From CAYYWP01 sp050176585 (lineage in GTDB: Bacteria; Desulfobacterota; Binatia; HRBIN30; CADEER01): DNA of 64,000 bases. The stretch is from the NCBI GenBank assembly GCA_050176585.1, contig JBFXHX010000017.1:1-64000 (forward strand), read 5' to 3'. The notes below the pieces were generated by a model, which saw only the letters and a program-made list of their open reading frames with translations, had not been told where the DNA came from and did no database searches. Shown piece after piece: positions 50,825 through 59,019 of this stretch. Made by a program: the position numbers and the translations under genes. Positions within the stretch are counted from its first letter, which is position 1. Each line of letters starts with the position of its first letter.

Positions 50825-51853
50825 ATGAAAAACGCTAATGGCAGGTCAGGGCTGCACGAGGCGATGCTCGGGCACATCACCGCCTTCTGGCTCTCGCAGC
50901 TGATCTTCGTCGCCGCCAGGTTGGGCATAGCAGACGCGCTATCGCGCGGGCCGCTGTCTGCCGAAGCGATCGCCGAGAAGGTCGGCGCGCATGCGCCATC
51001 GATACGCCGGGTGCTCCGCGCGCTCGCGAGCGCCGGCGTATTCGCGGAGCAAGCTGACGGGCGCTTCCGATTGACCCGGACGGCGGCCACGCTCCGCAGC
51101 GATGTCCCGGGCTCGTTGCGCAACTATGCGCTCATGCAGTCAGGTCAATGGGTGTGGAATGCCTGGGGCCATCTCCTGCACGGGGTGACCACGGGGGAGC
51201 TGCCGTTCGACCACGTATATGGCATGCCCGTGTTCGAGTACTTGCGCACGCACCCAGACGAGGACCGGCTGTTCTCGGCGTCGATGGCGAGCCTCTCAAG
51301 CACGGAGAACGCCGCTGTGGCGCGCGGCTACAACTTTGGGCGGTTCCGCAGCCTGGTGGATGTCGGGGGCGCGCATGGGCATCTGCTCGCCTGCATTCTC
51401 CAGCGGCATCGCCGCTTGCGCGGCGTACTGTACGACCAGCCACAGGTCGTCGCAGGCGCGGCGGCGAGCGGCTTCATCTCGGCGCCGGCAATCGCGTCGC
51501 GCTGCACCGCGGTGGGCGGTGATTTCTTCGTCGAGGTGCCGGCCAGCGCCGATGCCTATCTGCTCAAATACATCACCCATAACTGGAGCGACGAGCGCGC
51601 AGCGCGCATCCTCACCAACTGCCGGACAGCGATGGCGCCCCGCGGACGCGTTTTCGTCGTGGACCACGTGGTCAAGCCGGACAACGCGCCGGGGTGGGCG
51701 AAGCTGCTCGACGTGAACATGATGGTCGCCACCACCGGGCACGAGCGCACGCGCAATCAGTTCGAGGAGCTCTTCGCGCGCGCGGGTTTGCGCCTCCTGC
51801 GCGTGCACCCGACCGCGGTGGCCCTGCGCATCCTCGAAGGCGCGGCGGCGTAG
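50825..51853 (+). CDS. SAM-dependent O-methyltransferase (copy 1)
   Basis: The 342-residue protein has the plant-COMT-like layout: an N-terminal winged-helix dimerisation domain (ITAFWLSQLIFVAARLGIAD, RRVLRALASAGVFAE), the SAM motif RSLVDVGGAHGHLL (about residue 180) and a catalytic His in LLKYITHNWSDERAARIL (about 255). Members methylate hydroxyl groups of phenolics, indoles or polyketides. It starts 127 bases after the CMD-family gene. The next gene is a near copy of equal length. Confidence 0.88.
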   Translation: MKNANGRSGLHEAMLGHITAFWLSQLIFVAARLGIADALSRGPLSAEAIAEKVGAHAPSIRRVLRALASAGVFAEQADGRFRLTRTAATLRSDVPGSLRNYALMQSGQWVWNAWGHLLHGVTTGELPFDHVYGMPVFEYLRTHPDEDRLFSASMASLSSTENAAVARGYNFGRFRSLVDVGGAHGHLLACILQRHRRLRGVLYDQPQVVAGAAASGFISAPAIASRCTAVGGDFFVEVPASADAYLLKYITHNWSDERAARILTNCRTAMAPRGRVFVVDHVVKPDNAPGWAKLLDVNMMVATTGHERTRNQFEELFARAGLRLLRVHPTAVALRILEGAAA

Positions 51854-52031
51854 CCCGCCCGCGCCGCACATCGGATCGGCGCGCACGCGCGACTGCCGTC
51901 GCAAGCGGATTGCATGCGCGACGCTCCCGACCAGTGCCCGTTGGGTTCCCGTGGCGTGTTTCAGCGCCGCGGCGCCCCCCTGTCCGCGGTGACGTTTGCG
52001 TCCCCATTCGCTTCTTGATTTCTTCACCGAA

Positions 52032-53060
52032 ATGAACATCACAGCTCGGCGCCCTCCCGCGCAGGACGCGATGCTCGGGCACATCACCGCGTACTGGATC
52101 TCGCAGCTCGTATTGGTGGTGGCGAAGCTCGGCGTCGCCGACGCGCTTTCCCGCGGGCCGCTCAGCGCCGACGCGATCGCGAAGAAAGTCGGCGCGCACG
52201 CACCCTCGCTGCGCCGCGTGCTGCGCGCCCTCGCCAGCGTCGGCGTGTTCGCGGAGCGGCCGGACGGGCGTTTTCGACTCACGCCCGTCGCCGCGACACT
52301 GCGCAGCGACGCCCCGGGCTCGCTTCGCAACTTCGCGATGATGCAGACGGGTGGATTCATCTGGGATGCCTGGCGCGAGCTGTTGCACGGCGTCACCACC
52401 GGCGAGCTGCCGTTCGATCGCGTGCACGGCACGCCGATGTTCGAGTACCTGCGGGCCCATCCCGAAGAAGACCGGTTGTTCTCGGCTTCGATGGCGAGCA
52501 TCTCCGCGGCGGAGAACGCCGCCGTCGCACGCGGCTACGACTTCGGGCTGTTTCGCACGTTGGTCGACGTTGGCGGTGCGCACGGGCACTTGCTCGCCAC
52601 CATCCTGCGCCGGCATCGCCGACTGCGCGGCGTGCTCTACGATCAGCCGCAGGTGGTGGCGGGCGCATCCGCGAGCGGGTTCATCTCGGCACCGGCGATC
52701 GCCGAACGCTGCACCACCGAGAGCGGCAGCTTCTTCGAGCACGTGCCGGCCGGCGCCGATGGATATCTAATGAAGTACATCATCCACGACTGGAACGACG
52801 AGCTGGCCATCCGCATCTTGTCCAACTGCCGGTCCGCCATGACCGCGGACGGGCGCGTGCTGGTCGTCGATCACGTCGTGCGGCCCGGGAACGCGCCGGA
52901 TTGGTACAAGTTGCTCGACGTGAACATGTTGGTCGCCACCGGCGGGCTGGAGCGCACGCGCAAGGAGTTTCGCGAGCTGTTCGCGCGCGCCGGATTGCGG
53001 CTGCTGCGGGTGCACCCCACCGCATCGCCGCTGAGCATCCTCGAGGCCGTCCCCGCATAG
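52032..53060 (+). CDS. SAM-dependent O-methyltransferase (copy 2, tandem duplicate)
   Basis: This 342-residue paralogue of the preceding gene is about three quarters identical by eye over its whole length, with the same SAM motif LVDVGGAHGHLLA and the catalytic region KYIIHDWNDELAIRIL. It has the canonical HDW where copy 1 has HNW, which might alter activity. DNA differences are mostly at third codon positions, so the duplication is old and both copies are under selection. Role: as for copy 1, methylation of a phenolic or heterocyclic hydroxyl. Confidence 0.88.
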   Translation: MNITARRPPAQDAMLGHITAYWISQLVLVVAKLGVADALSRGPLSADAIAKKVGAHAPSLRRVLRALASVGVFAERPDGRFRLTPVAATLRSDAPGSLRNFAMMQTGGFIWDAWRELLHGVTTGELPFDRVHGTPMFEYLRAHPEEDRLFSASMASISAAENAAVARGYDFGLFRTLVDVGGAHGHLLATILRRHRRLRGVLYDQPQVVAGASASGFISAPAIAERCTTESGSFFEHVPAGADGYLMKYIIHDWNDELAIRILSNCRSAMTADGRVLVVDHVVRPGNAPDWYKLLDVNMLVATGGLERTRKEFRELFARAGLRLLRVHPTASPLSILEAVPA

Positions 53061-53256
53061 CGCCCGCGAGCGCGCGCGGCCTGACGAGTCCCGATGGTGC
53101 TGGCGTCTCGGCTGCCGAGCGAACGCGTCATGCGCGCGGCGCCCGGGTTCACCTGCACCGCGGGAACGGACGCCTGCGGCACATCGCGGCGATGTCGTGC
53201 TGCACCGGGCCCCTCACACGCGCCCTCGCGCCCGACCGCACGAGAAGGAGTGACCA

Positions 53257-55005
53257 GTGCCCTCGCCACCGCAATCCGCCGCTTTCGACCGTCACTTCGC
53301 TCGCGACCTCTGGCACCTCACGCGCGTGTATTGGTCGTCTGCCGACGCGAAGAAGGCCGCACTGCTGCTCGCGCTCTGCGTCGCGCTGGAGCTCGGCACG
53401 GTGTACGGCAACGTGCGCCTGGCCGGCGCACAAGCCCGGGTGTTCGACGCGGTGCAGAACAAGGAGGCCGGCGCGTTTCTCACCGCGATCGAGTGGTTCC
53501 TCGCCATCGCGCTGGCGGTGGTGCTGGTGTCGACCTATCGCATATACGCTCGCGGCATCCTGCAGATGCGCTGGCGCCAGCACCTCACCGACCATTTTCT
53601 GCGCCAGTGGATGGGACCCCAGGCGTACTGTCAGCGCGAGCTGTTCCACAAGGAAACCGACAACCCCGACCAACGCATTGCTGAGGATATCCAGTCGTAC
53701 GTCGCCAGCGCGCTCGGTCTCTCGTTGTCACTGCTCTCCGCCGTAGCGACCCTGGTGTCCTTCGCCGGCATCCTGTGGACGCTATCGGGCAAGTGGCCGC
53801 TGCGCCTGGGCACGCACGAGTTCTGGATTCCCGGGCTCATGATGTGGGTGGCCATCGGCTACGCGCTGTTGAGCACCTGGCTCACGCACCGCGTCGGCCG
53901 CTCGCTCGTGTCGATCAACTTCAATCGCCTGCGCTATGAAGCCGACTTCCGCTATGGCCTGGTGCGATTCCGCGACAACGTCGAGGCGGTGGGATTGCTA
54001 CGCGGCAACGCGGTGGAGCGCCAAGGCGCGCTCGCCCGCTTCGGCAACGTGATCCTCAATTGGTGGCAGCTCATCGCGGCGCAGCGCAATTTGAGCCTGC
54101 TGACCAGCGGCATCGGGCAGGCGAACGGCGTCGTGCCACTGCTCGTCGCCGCGCCGGCGTTTTTTGCCGGGCGGATGACGCTGGGAGCCCTGACCGAGAC
54201 GGGGATCGCCTATGGGCAGGTGTCGGGCTCGCTGGCGTGGTTCGTCAACGCCTATCAGGAGATTGCGCAATGGCGCGCCAGCATCGAGCGCCTCGCGCGT
54301 TTCCAGGACGTGGTCGACGCCACGCGCACCGAGCTCTTGCACGGTGACGGCATCCGGATCGAACCGAGCGCCGACGCGGCGCTACACTTCGTGGACGTCG
54401 GCCTCGCCCAAGCGGACGGCCGGCTGATCGCGGACGGGTTGAACGCGACCGTGCCGGCCGGTGCGCGCCTGGCGCTGCTCGGTCCCCCCGGCGCAGTAAA
54501 AACCGCGCTGTTTCGCGCCATCGCGGGCATCTGGCCGTTCGGTCAGGGCCGGATCGAGCTGCCAGCGGCGGCGCGGCCGCTGTTCGTGCCGCACCAGCCG
54601 TACCTGTCGATCGGCACGTTGCGCCAGATCGTGTCCTACCCTTCGCCGGCCGGCGCATTCGGGGACGGCAAGATCGCCGCCGCGCTCGGCCTCCTCGACC
54701 TCGATCATTTGCAGACCCGGCTGGACGACGCCGAACCCTGGGAGCAATTGTTGTCCAGCGATGAACAGCAGCGGCTCATGTTCGTCCGCGTGCTGCTCCA
54801 CGAGCCGGACTGGATTTTCATGGACGACGCGACCGCGACGCTCGACGGTGCGATGGAACGCCGCATCTACACGACGCTGGCTGCGCGCCTCCCGCACGCC
54901 ACCGTGCTGTCCATCACGAACCGCCCCGGCGTAGCCGAACTACAGGAGCACCGCTGGACGATCGCCATAAACGGCGCCGGCCGGATGGCGCTCGAGGCCG
55001 CCTGA
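53257..55005 (+). CDS. SbmA/BacA- or ABCD-type ABC transporter with degenerate nucleotide-binding motifs
   Basis: The 582-residue half-transporter has an ABC_membrane_2 domain (about residues 20-340, with the family motif ETDNPDQRIAEDIQSYV and six hydrophobic segments) and a C-terminal ATPase domain (about 370-575). The family imports peptides, vitamin B12 or fatty acyl-CoAs. The ATPase motifs are altered: Walker A reads GPPGAVKTALF (Gly before Lys is Val), the signature is LSSDEQQRL, Walker B ends WIFMDDAT (catalytic Glu is Asp) and the H-loop His is Asn in SITNRPG. A GTG start with AAGGAG is used. The glycosidase-like gene follows after seven bases. Confidence 0.85.
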   Translation: MPSPPQSAAFDRHFARDLWHLTRVYWSSADAKKAALLLALCVALELGTVYGNVRLAGAQARVFDAVQNKEAGAFLTAIEWFLAIALAVVLVSTYRIYARGILQMRWRQHLTDHFLRQWMGPQAYCQRELFHKETDNPDQRIAEDIQSYVASALGLSLSLLSAVATLVSFAGILWTLSGKWPLRLGTHEFWIPGLMMWVAIGYALLSTWLTHRVGRSLVSINFNRLRYEADFRYGLVRFRDNVEAVGLLRGNAVERQGALARFGNVILNWWQLIAAQRNLSLLTSGIGQANGVVPLLVAAPAFFAGRMTLGALTETGIAYGQVSGSLAWFVNAYQEIAQWRASIERLARFQDVVDATRTELLHGDGIRIEPSADAALHFVDVGLAQADGRLIADGLNATVPAGARLALLGPPGAVKTALFRAIAGIWPFGQGRIELPAAARPLFVPHQPYLSIGTLRQIVSYPSPAGAFGDGKIAAALGLLDLDHLQTRLDDAEPWEQLLSSDEQQRLMFVRVLLHEPDWIFMDDATATLDGAMERRIYTTLAARLPHATVLSITNRPGVAELQEHRWTIAINGAGRMALEAA

Positions 55006-55012
55006 TACTCCC

Positions 55013-58000
55013 ATGACTACCGGTGGAGAGCTGATCCTGTGGGCTGGCGACCGCAGCATGTTCGAGCGGTGGAGCGCCAACGCCGCCGATGATTCGACGG
55101 CGCGGCTGTCAGTCGCCGGCGAGCCCGCCGACCCGACGTTGCGGTTTGATTTCAGCCTCGCCGGTCCAGGCAGCTGGACGATCGCGCGCTGTGCGATCGA
55201 CGCCGTGCTGCCGCCGCATTACGTGGCAGTGCTCGAGGTCAGCGGCCAAGGCGACCCGAGCGAGCTCCAACTGAAGCTCGTGGACGCTAGCGGTGCGAAC
55301 GTATGGTGGTGGCGGCGGCGCGGCTTCGTTCCGCCGCCCGAGCCGACGCGCCTCGACCTGCGCCGCGCGGCGCTCGAGTTCGCCTGGGGGCCAGCGAGCG
55401 GCGGTGAGCCCGCGCGGCTCGCGGCGGTCGAGCTCGCCCTGGCCGGCGAGCGCGCCGCAGGCACACTGCGCATCCACGGCCTGCGCATCGAAGCGCGCGA
55501 CGTCGCTGCAGCCCATCCGCGCGTGCAGGCGGTGCGCGCTTCGAGCTCCCGCCCGGGCTGCGAGCCGGAACGCGTGCTCGACCCGAGCACCTCGACCTCG
55601 TGGCGCCCGGCCGCCGGGGACCGCGAGCCCTGGCTCGAGCTCGATCTCGGCCGCCCGAGCGAATGGGGTGGGCTCATCGTCGACTTCGCCGAGCAGACGC
55701 CGCCCTGTCGCCTGCTCGCCTCGAACGACGCCGCCGAGTGGCGATGTCTGGCAGAGACGCCGGGCAACCCACGACACCGCTGCTGGCTGCGTACAGCCGA
55801 TGGCGACGGCCGGTACGCGCGTCTGGCGTTCGCGTCGGGCGAGGGCACTGCGGTGGCGCGAGTCGCGCTCGCGGCGCTGGAGCAAGCGGTCTCACCTGCA
55901 CGCCACCTCAGCGCGGTGGCGCGAGAAGCGCCGCGCGGTCGCTACCCCCGGCACCTGCTCGGTGAACAGGTGTACTGGGCGCTGGTCGGTGCCGAAGGCG
56001 ACGAGCACAAGGCGCTGCTGAGCGAGGATGGAGCGCTCGAGGTCGATGCCGAGTCGTTCTCGATCGAACCGTTCTTGTGGCTCGACGGGCGCTTGCTGAC
56101 CTGGGCGGACGTCGAGCACCGGCTCACGCTGGCCAACGGGCACCTGCCGATGCCGGTGGTCGAATGGCGCACCGCCGACCTCCGCCTGGTGATCGCGGCT
56201 GTCGCGATCGGTGCGGGGGGGCAGCGCGCGCTGGCCGCGCGATACCGGATCGAGAATACCGGCGCGGAGAGCCGCGATTGCCGCCTCTTCCTGGCTGTCC
56301 GACCCTTTCAGGTCAATCCGAGCTGGCAGAGCTTGAACTTGGTGGGCGGCATCGCGCCGATCGCGGAGCTCGAGCACACCGAGGAAGGTCTGCGCGTGAA
56401 CGGCGCGCGCACGGTGATCGCCGTGACCCGGCCGAACGCGGGGGGCGCGGCCCCTTCCGAGGCGGGCTTGCGCGCGCTCGCCGAGGGCCGGCCGCCGGAC
56501 GAGGCTCGGGTCGAAGACGTGTTGGGATTCGCCGAGGGCGCCCTCGCCTTCGATCTCACGTTGTCCGCCGGCGCCACTGGCACGGTGGCGATCGCCGCCC
56601 CGTATGCAGACGGCGCTGCGCTGCCCCACGGATTGATGCCGGGCGACGCCGCGGAGTGGGTGGATGCGCGCCTCGCCGAAACGACAGAATACTGGCGCGC
56701 CCGGCTCGGCGCCTTGCCGATCGAGCTGCCGCCCGGTGCGCGGGCCTATAGCGATACGCTCCACGCCTCACTGGGCTGGATACTGGCCACCCGCGAAGGT
56801 CCCCGCATTCAGCCGGGCGCGCGCTGCTACCGCCGCGCGTGGATCCGCGATGGCGCGCTCATGGGAACGGCGATCGCGGAGCTCGGGTTCGCGGAGGAAG
56901 CCCGCCAGTTCCTGCGCTGGTACGCGCAGTTCCAGTTCACCGACGGGCGCGTGCCGTGCGCGGTCGACCGCCACGGCATCGACCGGGCGGTAGAGCACGA
57001 CAGCCACGGCCAACTCGCGTGGGGCATCATCGAAGTGGCGCGCCTGGCGGGCGACCAGGGGTTCCTGCGCGAGCTATGGCCACACGTGCGCAGCGCCGTC
57101 GAGGCGATTCGGGATCTGCGCGCCACGCGCACGACCGAGGCATACACCGGCACCGCGCAGTTCGGCCTGCTTCCCGAATCGATCAGCCACGAAGGCTATG
57201 CCTCACGCCCCGTACACTCCTACTGGGACGACTTCTTCGCGGTGCGCGCCCTCGCCGATGCGGCGGAGGCGGCCACGGAGCTCGGTGACGCGCAGGCCGC
57301 CCGGGAGATCGCCGCGCTGCGGGATGCGATGGCGGGGGACGTGCGCGCCTCGATCGCCCGCAGCATGTACGAGCACGGGTTGGATGTGTTGCCCGGATCG
57401 GCGGAGCTCGGCGACTTCGACCCAACCTCGAGCGCGATCGCACTCGATCCGTGCGGCGTCAGCGCGTTGCTGCCGCCGGACGGCCTCGCACACACGTTCG
57501 CGCGGTATTGGGCCGAGTTCGAAGCCCGCCGCCGCGGCGATGCGGCGGCCGAGGCATACACGCCGTACGAGATACGCAATGCCACCGCGCTCTTGCTGAT
57601 GGGCGACAAGCCGCGCGCGCTCGAACTCCTGGACTGGCTGCTCGCAGAACAGCGCCCGACGGCGTGGCGGCAGTGGCCGGAGGTCTGCTGGCGAAACCGC
57701 CGCGCGCCGCGATTCTTCGGCGACCTGCCGCACGGGTGGGTGGGCTCGATCTTCATCCGCACGCTGCGGCGGATGCTCGCGTACGAACGGCGGGACGAAC
57801 AGCAGCTCGTGCTCGCCGCCGGAGTTCCCGAGGCCTGGGTAGGCGAGCCGCCCGGAGTTCGCGTGCGCAATCTTCCCACCTTGTTTGGACCGCTCGATTA
57901 CGCCGTGCGCGCGGAGGGGAGCGACCGGATCGCCATCGATCTGGGCCCAAATGTCCCGCGACCGGCAGGCGGTACGGAGATCAAATCCCCGTCGGCGCGC

Positions 58001-58105
58001 CGGATCCGGCGCGCCTGGGCGGACGGCCAGGCCCTCGATGCGACCGCCGCCAACAGCGTTCTCCTCCCGTCGGAAGGGGCGCGGGAAGTGGTGCTGGAGT
58101 ATTGA
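55013..58105 (+). CDS. Large discoidin-domain, six-hairpin glycosidase-like protein
   Basis: The 1030-residue protein has no signal peptide. After an N-terminal beta region, residues about 170-290 look like a discoidin (F5/8 type C) domain (SSSRPGCEPERVLDPSTSTS, WLELDLGRPSEWGGLIVDF). A beta-sandwich follows, and then an (alpha/alpha)6 domain over about 580-930 with ARCYRRAWIRDGALMGTAI, AVEHDSHGQLAWGIIEVARL and FFGDLPHGWVGSIFIRTLRR. WIRDG and the Trp/Asp-rich helices recall GH15-like enzymes. The substrate is a glycan or oligosaccharide, unproven. It is probably translated together with the transporter gene, pointing to uptake and hydrolysis of one ligand. Confidence 0.72.
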   Translation: MTTGGELILWAGDRSMFERWSANAADDSTARLSVAGEPADPTLRFDFSLAGPGSWTIARCAIDAVLPPHYVAVLEVSGQGDPSELQLKLVDASGANVWWWRRRGFVPPPEPTRLDLRRAALEFAWGPASGGEPARLAAVELALAGERAAGTLRIHGLRIEARDVAAAHPRVQAVRASSSRPGCEPERVLDPSTSTSWRPAAGDREPWLELDLGRPSEWGGLIVDFAEQTPPCRLLASNDAAEWRCLAETPGNPRHRCWLRTADGDGRYARLAFASGEGTAVARVALAALEQAVSPARHLSAVAREAPRGRYPRHLLGEQVYWALVGAEGDEHKALLSEDGALEVDAESFSIEPFLWLDGRLLTWADVEHRLTLANGHLPMPVVEWRTADLRLVIAAVAIGAGGQRALAARYRIENTGAESRDCRLFLAVRPFQVNPSWQSLNLVGGIAPIAELEHTEEGLRVNGARTVIAVTRPNAGGAAPSEAGLRALAEGRPPDEARVEDVLGFAEGALAFDLTLSAGATGTVAIAAPYADGAALPHGLMPGDAAEWVDARLAETTEYWRARLGALPIELPPGARAYSDTLHASLGWILATREGPRIQPGARCYRRAWIRDGALMGTAIAELGFAEEARQFLRWYAQFQFTDGRVPCAVDRHGIDRAVEHDSHGQLAWGIIEVARLAGDQGFLRELWPHVRSAVEAIRDLRATRTTEAYTGTAQFGLLPESISHEGYASRPVHSYWDDFFAVRALADAAEAATELGDAQAAREIAALRDAMAGDVRASIARSMYEHGLDVLPGSAELGDFDPTSSAIALDPCGVSALLPPDGLAHTFARYWAEFEARRRGDAAAEAYTPYEIRNATALLLMGDKPRALELLDWLLAEQRPTAWRQWPEVCWRNRRAPRFFGDLPHGWVGSIFIRTLRRMLAYERRDEQQLVLAAGVPEAWVGEPPGVRVRNLPTLFGPLDYAVRAEGSDRIAIDLGPNVPRPAGGTEIKSPSARRIRRAWADGQALDATAANSVLLPSEGAREVVLEY

Positions 58106-58309
58106 CCGCCGCCGTGCGCAGACGCCGCTCTCGCCACCGCGCGCTCACGTACGAAGGGGCACGTGCGCGCGTGTTGGCGCGCGGCCGGCGACTGCCGCGC
58201 GCTAGCGGTCGAACCGCGAGGCCGGTGAGTGCGAGTCGCCGGGCCGGCGCGGTTGTGGTCGGTCGGAAAGCTCTTTATACCGGCGCGGCGGTGCATCCGC
58301 TGGAGGATC

Positions 58310-58966
58310 ATGGAGTTTATCAAGGAAGCGATCGATATTTTTCTGCACCTCGACAGCCACTTGAACGACCTCTCCATCGCGTTGGGGCCGTGGCTATACG
58401 TCGTGCTCTTCCTGATCATCTTCTGCGAGACCGGCCTGGTGGTCACGCCGTTCCTCCCGGGTGATTCGCTGCTGTTCGCGGTCGGCGCGCTCGCCGCCAC
58501 TGACGGCTCGCCGCTCTCGCCGGGAACAATCGTCGTGCTGCTGTCAATCGCCGCCATCCTGGGCGACGCGGTGAACTACGCGATCGGGTACCGCGTCGGC
58601 CCCAAGGTGTTCAGCAGCGAGACATCGCGCCTGCTCAACAAAGAACACCTCGTGCGGACCCAGCGGTTCTACGAGAAGTATGGGGGCAAGACGATCATTC
58701 TGGCGCGCTTCATCCCGATCGTGCGCACCTTTGCCCCCTTCGTGGCCGGCATCGGCAAGATGCGCTACGCGCAATTTGCGGCCTACAACATCGTCGGTGG
58801 CATCGTATGGGTCACCAGCTTCACGATCGCCGGCTACTTTTTCGGCAACGTCCCGGTCGTCAAACGGAACTTCCACATCGTAATCCTGGCGATCATCATC
58901 ATCTCGGTGATGCCGCCCATCATCGAATACTTGCGCGCCCGCCGTGAGGCAGCGGCCGCCGACTGA
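58310..58966 (+). CDS. DedA-family membrane protein
   Basis: The 218-residue integral membrane protein has DedA/SNARE-associated features: PFLPGDSLLFAVGALAATDG, GDAVNYAIGYRVG and the conserved RFIPIVRTFAPFVAGIGKM. The two membrane half-repeats with a re-entrant region and final helices suggest lipid scramblase or flippase activity, shown for some family members (undecaprenyl phosphate recycling). GGAGGATC lies before the ATG at 58310. No operon partner is evident. Confidence 0.9.
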   Translation: MEFIKEAIDIFLHLDSHLNDLSIALGPWLYVVLFLIIFCETGLVVTPFLPGDSLLFAVGALAATDGSPLSPGTIVVLLSIAAILGDAVNYAIGYRVGPKVFSSETSRLLNKEHLVRTQRFYEKYGGKTIILARFIPIVRTFAPFVAGIGKMRYAQFAAYNIVGGIVWVTSFTIAGYFFGNVPVVKRNFHIVILAIIIISVMPPIIEYLRARREAAAAD

Positions 58967-59019
58967 CGCGCGGAGCTTTCGCAACATCGCGTCGCCGCGG
59001 GCGCGGCGTTGGCGAGCGC

